The notes under the pieces: generated by a model
The model's input: only the letters and a program-made list of their open reading frames with translations
Databases searched by the model: none
What the model was told of the DNA's origin: nothing
Translations under genes and position numbers: made by a program
DNA from: Solanum dulcamara
Taxonomy: Eukaryota > Streptophyta > Magnoliopsida > Solanales > Solanaceae
Direction: 5' to 3'
DNA length: 64,000 nt
Assembly: GCF_947179165.1 (NCBI RefSeq)
Contig: NC_077241.1
Location: forward strand, 30,995,246-31,059,245
Shown here: positions 56,901 through 64,000 of the stretch, in pieces
Layout: each line of letters opens with the position of its first letter
Numbering within the stretch: position 1 is the first letter of the stretch

Positions 56901-57468
56901 GGTATTGATTGCCTCGATACCATTAGAATTTGAATTCGAGATCTCGTTGACCCAAAATTCAAAAATTCGCAACTAAATTAACTTAGGCCTTCAAAATATC
57001 AAAATGGACTCGGGACCTCTAAAAATTCAACCAACACTTCTTCTATAACAAAAACCATCTTCCGAATCCAACGGAGTCGGCAGAATTCCATTCCGAATAT
57101 CGGAACTCTAAAAGTTGACCAAAGTCAAATATTGGCTTAAAATTCCTCAATTTCTCAACTCATGGCCTCAAAACTTCATTACAACTCTAAAACTGATTCC
57201 GTAAAGTCTCCTAAGCCAATTTTGACATTTCAAAGCTGCTGGAATCGACGGAATGTCGTTCTGAGACCTGTAGCTCCGATTGACCCCAAATACCACTTTT
57301 TCATACTTAAAACTTATGAAAACTCAAAATTTTCAAAGATTTAACTTTTAATTGGATTTTCTAAAAATCAACACCTGGTACCAATCAGAAACGACTCGGG
57401 GCATCTAAAGGGGGGGTAAAAATAGTCATTTTACAAAAATTCCAAAAAAGACCTTAAGGGTCATTATA
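53987..57468 (-). repeat. Family B(-) 5' LTR, 3482 bp
   Basis: On the - strand it starts TATAATGACCC at 57468 (G changed to A) and ends GGGTTGTGACA at 53987. It keeps the 50-bp minisatellite (54810-55090) that the 3' LTR has lost. Confidence 0.93.
54810..55090 (-). repeat. About 50-bp minisatellite in family B(-) 5' LTR
   Basis: The shared word GGATGCT (or its variant TTGATGCT) recurs with GATG at 54877, 54927, 54977, 55025 and 55070, with a weaker first unit near 54815. Spacings are 50, 50, 48 and 45. Each unit has a GGCCGGGACTGGGTACCCGGATGCTC-type core. It is the same unit as 27013-27296. Confidence 0.88.
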
Positions 57469-59189
57469 AGATGCCTCTACTTATGAATATGGGCGGAGAC
57501 TAAGACATGTCCCTAGCTCACCCTCAATATGAAACATAGAAAAATTCTTTTAAAAAAATAACTAGCTCGATAACTAGTCCCCGATAAATGAGGACTCACC
57601 ACAACCTCTACGATAGTAAAGCTTAACTAACCATGTAGATCAGTGTGATCCTCAACCTCAACCCTACATTACGATATAATGTAGGCAAAAAGTATGCATT
57701 AGTACATTGGAATATACTAAGTATGTGGGCGTGACATACAACGTAAATCATGGAGTGCAATGGTCAAGTAAATCACATGATAAGATGAGATAAGTAAAGT
57801 CATGAGAAAATCATATTGACCCAAGCATTTAAAAGCATAATTTAAAATTATATCATACATAAGAGATCATACATATGTGGGATAGGAACCATAACTGACA
57901 ATAAGACCATGTGAGCTATAATATAGAATCCCGTTGTCTCCCCATACAATGAAGAAAAAAAAGAATCTACTTGCCAAGGTAGACTCTACCCCGCTAGGCG
58001 GGTCATACATATGCTATATGTGGATCCACTAGCTAGGCCATGAAAGCAATCCTATGGTGGCACGTAGTTATGAGACAAGAGACTTTATATAAGGACCCTG
58101 TATTTCGAGCCCCCATCTCAATTCCATATTCGATGCTAAGTTAAATCCCGCGAAATATATACATAGCATAGAAATCATAATTTTATATATCATAGTCATG
58201 ATCATAGGTTTGAAATCATGGAGTAGCTCATTTTCATAATATACTTGTAATGTGAGAATTGTCCTTTTATCATTACAATCATGCTTACATAGACATAATT
58301 CATACTTGGAGATTCATGATAATAGCTTATACTTGAAATTAGTGTAAGACATGAATGCATGATCAATTGACTTGAAAATCATGAAATTGACTTGAAAACA
58401 TGCATGATCATAAACTTTATATCAGCCCATACATAATTCATATAGATAGTATCATTAGGAAGTATAATTGAAAATACTCATATTTTATATCATGAACCGA
58501 AAAGATCAAAATAGAAGAATTCATGGAAGAACTCTTCAATTTAATGCAATGACCATCAATTTATAACAAAATAGACTCATGATCATACTTTGAATCATAA
58601 TTCATGCAATAGATATAGAGATCATAAAATTCATAAAATACCATACTTTAATTTGATAAAAGACTTGAGAAATTAATTAGGCTTCATGGATGAAAGGATC
58701 CATGAATTAATACCCACATACCTTAAGTGAGAACACCAATTAATTTGGAAGAACTTGAGAGTTTTGATGGAGAGCTTGAATGAATTCACTTGAAGTCTTC
58801 AATGGAGTTCTTGAGAGTCTTTTGTAGAGAGAAATATTTAAGTAGGTGAATTGTAGAAGAATGAATAGAATTAGAGATATATGTTAATTTATAGAGCTAA
58901 ATTAGGTCCTAAAAATCCAACTTGGCCAGAAAACCCTTACCAGGTTCGCGATGCGGACTTCTCGTGGACCTTTTTGTTTTGTGCAGTTTCTTGAGAAATC
59001 TATCTTTTGATCTACGGGTCCTAAAAATCCACCGAGATTATTTTCCCACAAGTTTTGACCTGCTGATCGATATTCCGAATTTGAATTTTCCAAAAAGATT
59101 AAGGATGATGTAATACTTGAGCGGCCTATTCCCAATGCATTCTTAAGTCACTTATGAGTATTTTTAGGGATGTTACAATTAGGTTTTAG

Positions 59190-59690
59190 GGGGGACTAGA
59201 ATGTGGAAAGTGGTTTTTTAAGGTAAGGGTTGAGTGGTAGGTGGGTTTGGAATATTTTGGTTAGTGTTCTGGTACATTAGAGGGAAGGCTTGAGGATTGT
59301 TGGCATTTAGGCTTTGACATGGAGGGAAGGTTTGAGATTTGTTGGCATTTTGGCCTTGAGAGGAAAATGGTGCTTGATAGGAAGAGCTAGTGTGGTGTGG
59401 GTTAGGGGTGATTAAGTCGATGGTGGGAGGCTTTTGGATAGAAGTAGCAGGTGGATTATTTAGAGCATGCTCGGGAGTTGGCCTCTGCATCTCCACTTTC
59501 ATCTCAGCTATCTATTGCACCAGTTGTGCAATCAACTCATTTTACTCAGCGACGATGGAATCCATTACAACAATTTCGGTCAAGCCAATATTCCCACTAC
59601 CCTCAGTCATTTTTCCTTTCAACGAATCATGGTCAGGGAAGGAATCTTTTGATGCTTTGGATCACGTGAAGTAAGGATGCTCAGCCAGTT
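59190..59690 (-). pseudogene. gag N-terminal part, family D
   Basis: The frame reads KMTEGSGNIGLTEIVVMDSI, stop, NELIAQLVQ, stop, IAEMKVEMQRPTPEHALNNP and then a Pro/Gln/Asn-rich stretch (SSYQAPFSSQGQNANKSQTF, NQNIPNPPTTQPLP). The heptad spacing before the Pro-rich part suggests a coiled coil. It is separated from the rest of gag (47787 downward) by the inserted C and B elements. Confidence 0.7.
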
Positions 59691-60549
59691 TATCAATACA
59701 GATCAATTCTAACTACCTGTAAAGAAAATAACTCAAAAGGCAAATATGTCAGTCTATATTCATAACAAATAATGCAAGATATCACACAGAAAAAATATAA
59801 ATACATAAGAGTTGCTTTGGTTGAAAACAAGATAACCCACGAATATTGAAAAAAATAACAAAATAGACAGGAATTTGCCTATTGAATTTAGGATTTAGTA
59901 TATCAAGAAAGATGATTTGCATTGAGTATTAGTGGTATTTCTTTCTAAATATGAAGGGGAAACAAAGCTTTTAAAAGATAGAGGTCAAACCTTGAAATGT
60001 TGCCTACGTATCTCATGAAGGAGATAGCACTACGTAGTTCGACTAGCTTTGAAATTTTTCCGACTTCAGGTGACAAATCAACCCCCTTTTGAGAAGAAAG
60101 AGTAAGACTAAGGATACAAAAGTGAAGTTCGAAGATTTGGGATTTGAAAATGAAGTTCGGATTTTTCTTAGGAAACTAAAGACACAAGGAGTATTTGAAC
60201 GCACTTTCGATAGTGACTTCATATCTTAGGGATTTATAGAAAAATTTTGAAAAAGGAGTGGGCTAAAATGTATTCAAGTAAAGCAATAAGTTTACACAAA
60301 TAGTTATACATATAGAAGATAAACAGTTATTGCGCGTCCTAAACAGATATGTGACCCTTTTGAGCCAAGGGTAGGCCTAAGGGTTTGAAGGATCTGTATA
60401 TCTTTTACACCAATACATTATCCCCAAAATGTTTCATTGATAGAAAAGAAAAGTGTTTAAAAAAAACATATGAGGCTACAAATTTCAAAAGATAAATAAC
60501 AATATAACAGTACGAATGAAAACCATCCATATGCCGGGGCTGATGACAA
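59691..60549 (-). other. Spacer between ORF1 and gag, family D
   Basis: No frame of note. It contains a copy of the CCTACGTATCTCAT motif at 60003-60016 and TACGTAGTTCGAC at 60031-60043, related to the 3' repeats at 40916-41200. Ogre elements commonly have such a spacer. Confidence 0.5.
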
Positions 60550-62131
60550 GTTTGTAATCGACCCTGGTCCTTCAAACCTTGCTCTTTTTGCAATATCAAC
60601 TTCTTTTCAAATAAAGTGTCTGGTTACCCACAAGTGATACCCTACTAGTTGAACCCTTTCTTCATACCCAGTCCTTTCTACTGTTTGGATCTATAATTCC
60701 ATGCACTCATCTAACTCGGTCATGCATTGCCTCGCCCTCCCCAATTCTTGTCTAAGTTGTTCTAGGACTCTTATATTTTCCCGATAGCGGCATTAGTGTG
60801 CCAACTTGTTTTCTTTGTACTTCTCTTGGAGTTGGTAGAGTTGCACTTATCGCACAACCTCAACATCTTCTATAGTATGGGGTACATTCGGGCCAGGATC
60901 GATTGTGCCTGCGAGGCTCTTCTTTAACCATGATTTATACTCCTCATAGCACTAAGGTTCAAACCTATTTTGCACTATGTTAGCGCTTAACCTTCGAGTC
61001 TTCCAACCTCAAATGATCTTTTTAGCGAAATCTACTCGCCAATTTTCATGGTCTGTTGCAAAGTTTTTCATATCTCCTATTTGAGGGAGAACTTATTTAT
61101 CTCCTAATTGCCTAAGAACTCGACCAGGGGCATAAGGCCGGGTCCCTCTAAGCCTCACAAAAATCAAATAAGGATTTTTTTCAGTTTGAATTATAGTGTC
61201 ACTCATGGCAAGATCGTCAATGGCCCATTGCACATTTTCTTTCCTTAGTCCTCTGAGCAACGGAAACCAAAATTGTTGACCTTCCATCCTTCTAAAGCCA
61301 TTTAGATATAACCACATACCGTGAGATGTAAATTGATCTAGTCGAAAACCCTTTTCTGATTCCTGAGGGTCATGGACTTTAATCAAGTGTATCATCATCC
61401 ACCATTGGAGTATCAGGTTGCAGCCTTGAAAGAAACGCTTTTCTCTTTGACATTTATCCAATGCCTTTCGACGAGAATCATAGGCACCAAAGTGTAGTGT
61501 TTGATTGACATCCCCTTATCAATTCCATAGAAGAGGGAATGACTGCCCATTACTATCCTCGGATGGATCATATTTTTTAAACTTTGAGGGAAAACCATGG
61601 TTCCGAGTAAACATACTGCAAAACCAAAAGCGCATTTTTCTTTCCAAGTTTGCTAAGAAATGAACTCTTCTTTGAATTTCTAGAAGGCCCTAGTACGGCT
61701 GAATCGATAATAGAGAATGTATAATGGGATGTTTGATCCTTTGAATTTTTCCATCCATTCAGCTTTAACTAGGGAGAATTGATCCTTGATTTCTTCGAGA
61801 CTCCATGTCACGGGGATTAGAATATCAGTGTCGGCCATATGCTTTCTTTCGTTACACATACCTACACTCTCATAGCTTTTCACTACTTCCTCAATAGTTG
61901 GATTCAATTCTACCTCTCCAAAACAAAATACCATATTTTCACTATTCCAAAATTTTACCATCGTCTCTATCAAATCTAGCCAAGCCTCCATTTTCATTAG
62001 GGAAGGTAGATGCCCTATATGCTTTTAAACTTCTCGTTTGTCGGTGTGACTCATAAACTCCCACCATACTTGGAGATAGGCATGTGGCTATTCATCATTT
62101 TAACTTCCAATGGGTCATTAACTTGAGTCAT
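60550..62131 (-). pseudogene. ORF1 upstream of gag, Ogre-type, family D
   Basis: Ogre elements carry an extra ORF of unknown role between primer site and gag. The likely start is ATG at 62131 (MTQVNDPLEVKMMNSHMPIS). After a frameshift comes LMKMEAWLDLIETMVKFWNS, then FGEVELNPTIEEVVKSY and VTWSLEEIKDQFSLVKAEWM (61680-61997). Further pieces are MVFPQSLKNMIHPRI (61413-61598) and GMWLYLNGFRRMEGQQFWFP (61093-61461). A final part contains EYKSWLKKSLAGTIDPGPN and a Leu/Glu-rich coiled coil (RVLEQLRQELGRARQCMTEL) near 60740. The layout superficially recalls the plant mobile domain. Multiple stops and shifts make it non-functional. Confidence 0.72.
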
Positions 62132-62693
62132 CTTTCGAAAGAGAGAAGAAAAAAATTAAGTACCCCCCGCCCGAATGATAATAGATTGTTTAAAAGCTAT
62201 ATACATCCTTCAAATTAACACATAGATCATGATCATCTTTCATTGGCCATGGGCCAAATAGACACAGGGTGGGCTTCTAATGGTCCCAACACACTTTGGG
62301 TATTGAGTCATCTTAGGCTAATGCACCTAGAAAGGGATTTGAGTTTAGCTCTACACTAGTTTATTAAAAGTGGGCTTTGGAAAGACCAATGCCCAAGCGG
62401 ACAATGTGGGTTGGAATTTGTGAAAACCATTGGCCGCTTAGCGAACCCATAAATTATCACGCATTTCAAAAAAGGTTATGTATAAAAAAGACCAGTTGTG
62501 GGTTCACAAAACTGTTCTTCCAAATACAAAAAATTAGAGTCGATTGACAAACTATGTCATGAATGCAAATGACAGCTCAATATCATAAATTAAATACATG
62601 ATTGTGCAATTAAGGAAAGTAAAAGTTACAAATTATTACAACTGAAATAGTTAGTCAAATAAGTCAAGCAAATCTAATGGTTAGAGACAAATT
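62132..62693 (-). other. Leader of family D
   Basis: Untranslated sequence between the primer site and ORF1, with no recognisable motif. Confidence 0.5.
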
Positions 62694-62713
62694 AAATCTC
62701 CAGAAGAGTCATC
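62694..62713 (-). other. Primer binding site of family D, tRNA-Arg type
   Basis: TGATGACTCTTCTGGAGATT on the - strand follows the LTR end after five bases. It resembles the arginine tRNA primer site used by Ogre elements rather than the Met type of families A to C. Confidence 0.65.
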
Positions 62714-62718
62714 ATTTC

Positions 62719-64000
62719 TGTTATGTTGGAAAAAAATGGTTTAAAATTGATTTTAACCTTTTTAGAGAAAAAATTAATTTTAGAAAGAGTCGCCACTTAA
62801 TTTTTTGAAGAAATTAAAAAAACTTGATTTAAAAGACTTTAACAGATTTAAGACTTAAAAATAGACAAAATGGGTAAGAGGTTCTTATTTCCACTTTGAG
62901 AAGTTGTTAGCACTCAAAGCGCATGTTCACACGCGGTTATCCGACGATTTGAAAATTATTAAACTAACTTTGGGAAAATTATTTAAAAATCATTTGAAAA
63001 ATATCAACTTTAGACACTTGAAAATATTTCATAAATAAAGTAAACTTTATCAAAATTTGACTAAGTATAAAAGGAAAGAAAATTTAAAATTATTTGAGGA
63101 AACGAAATAAATTCAAAATATTTTAAGTAAATTGGGAGTGATTAAAACTTGACAAAACATGATTGAGTAAAATAAACACTTGAATTATTTTGAAAAAAAA
63201 TAAATGATAACTTAAAGTAATTGTTAAATAAAGTAACGAATTTGGACCAAAACCTTTGAATAAATAAAGACAATGTTGGTAAAATCTTTTACAGAGATGA
63301 ACCCAAATAAAGAATTTAGTTTCTCTTTAAGGGAAGTGTAAGTTAAACAATATTTTGCAAGAAAATAAGAAAATACACAAAGGCAATAGCAAAACAAAAT
63401 GATAGAACGTTTGGGCAATTGGCCCATATGTGCCGAATTAGCATTTTTGGACTTAAGAGTCCATCATGCTACGATTTGCTTCTTTTGAGCTTTCCACCCT
63501 GGATTTTGACCCATTTCGCCTTGTATCTCTGTAAATTAGCTTCCTTGTCCTATATTTTGGCTTCTAATCCGAACATAATCAAGGCTGACTCGAAGATCTT
63601 GGGTTTGACCCAACTCAAAATGTAAGGAAATGATGAGAAGAGTCCAAATTGGACTCCGCCAATTCCACATGTAAAGAGAGTAATAGAACAAATTAGCATA
63701 GGTAAAGGGAAGATGTCATTTTTAATAAGCAATATGTTAATATCAATAATTGCAGCAATTCAAATGTGAGTTTATCAATTCTTAACACATACAGTAGCAG
63801 CACACAGATGGAGATATTAATTGAATCATTTAACACTACCACAACAAGGCATCCACAAGATGAACAGTTAAGGCTAAATTGAGATTTTTTTAAAAACTAA
63901 TAGGCATGCTAAGAATAAGACAAATATTCACCTCCCTATATTAGACTCAAAGGAACACCTCAATTAGTTTTATAGCATTTTTTGGCTTGAGGAGCAAATG
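62719..64000 (-). repeat. Family D 5' LTR, 3' part (cut by window edge)
   Basis: On the - strand it ends TTCCAACATAACA at 62719. It is AT-rich, with a distinctive GC-richer block near 62915-62945 (CTCAAAGCGCATGTTCACAC). The LTR start lies beyond 64000. No second copy is present in the window. Confidence 0.6.

Larger units (their letters stand above)
47981..57473 (-). mobile_element. Family B(-) LTR retrotransposon with AGATG target duplication; RT and RNase H missing
   Basis: The target duplication AGATG lies at 47981-47985 and 57469-57473. The 3' LTR is 47986-51022, the interior 51023-53986 and the 5' LTR 53987-57468. In sense order it has primer site, gag, start of protease, then directly integrase and chromodomain-like tail. 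Interior length is 3.0 kb instead of about 5. I counted about 12 differences over the first 165 aligned LTR bases (near 7 percent), so it is an old insertion. Confidence 0.93.
47788..59177 (-). repeat. Family C solo LTR, interrupted by the B(-) element
   Basis: The two halves are 47788-47985 (starting TGTCACGATCC) and 57469-59177 (ending GGATGTTACA). They total about 1.9 kb and align end to end with the C(-) LTR. No family C internal sequence is attached. The flanks are ATGAG (47783-47787) and ATTAG (59178-59182), a target duplication with one mismatch. Family D gag continues on both sides, so the LTR was left by recombination after a C insertion into D. Confidence 0.88.
40640..64000 (-). mobile_element. 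Family D Tat/Ogre-like LTR retrotransposon, interrupted by a C solo LTR holding a B element
   Basis: On the - strand, from right to left, are: the 5' LTR (62719 to beyond the window), primer site, ORF1 (60550-62131), spacer, gag (59190-59690, then 46041-47787), protease (about 45300-45780), RT-RNase H (43119-44129), a second RNase H (42444-43110), integrase (41290-42346) and a 3' untranslated region with tandem repeats (40640-41270). The ORF before gag and the duplicated RNase H identify the Tat/Ogre lineage. The C solo LTR and B element occupy 47788-59177. No 3' LTR was found on the left. Confidence 0.85.

Overview
This window is plant nuclear DNA made almost entirely of nested, decayed LTR retrotransposons. 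I found no intact protein-coding gene and no functional host gene. The LTR ends (TGTAA.../TGTTA... to ...GTCGTGACA), the initiator-Met primer sites and the element mix (chromodomain-type Tekay/Del Ty3-gypsy plus a Tat/Ogre-like element) suggest a large-genome eudicot, most likely a Solanaceae species. The family assignment is my inference; no database was searched. I name five families A to E. A, B and C are Tekay/Del-like with LTRs of about 3.2, 3.0-3.5 and 2.0 kb. D is Tat/Ogre-like. E is an unplaced gypsy with a CCHC gag and no recognisable pol.

Left part (1-13220): an A element on the + strand (5' LTR cut by the window edge, 3' LTR 3678-6986) abuts or interrupts a second A element on the - strand (6987-12332). 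That element in turn sits in a B LTR (12333-12733, - strand). The A internal regions lack gag and reverse transcriptase. The + copy carries a 5S rRNA-derived segment in antisense (2095-2208) and an integrase C-terminal remnant.

Middle part (13221-36154): a 3'-truncated C element (+, 13221-17870) abuts an E element (+, 17872 to about 25960), whose gag is split by a complete B LTR (20940-23867). A 5'-truncated B LTR follows (25960-28099). Next is a short duplicated host segment, whose second copy is interrupted by a C element on the - strand (28356-36149) with a perfect ATGGG target duplication.

Right part (36155-64000): about 4.5 kb of AT-rich sequence with no recognised gene (one unrecognised broken reading frame, two minisatellites) leads into a Tat/Ogre-like D element on the - strand (about 40640 to beyond 64000). 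D has ORF1, gag, protease, RT-RNase H, a second RNase H and integrase. Its gag is split by a C solo LTR (47788-59177), which is itself split by a B element (47986-57468, target duplication AGATG). That gives three nested layers in one locus.

Each element is broken in its own way: B(-) lost all of RT and RNase H, D lost the RT catalytic block, C(+) lost the protease aspartate, C(-) lost its primer site, and A never shows gag or RT. The most interesting signals are the 5S-derived segment, a stem-loop just upstream of the polypurine tract that keeps its base pairing across families A, B and C, position-conserved LTR minisatellites with different units, and a leader intron conserved between the two A copies.
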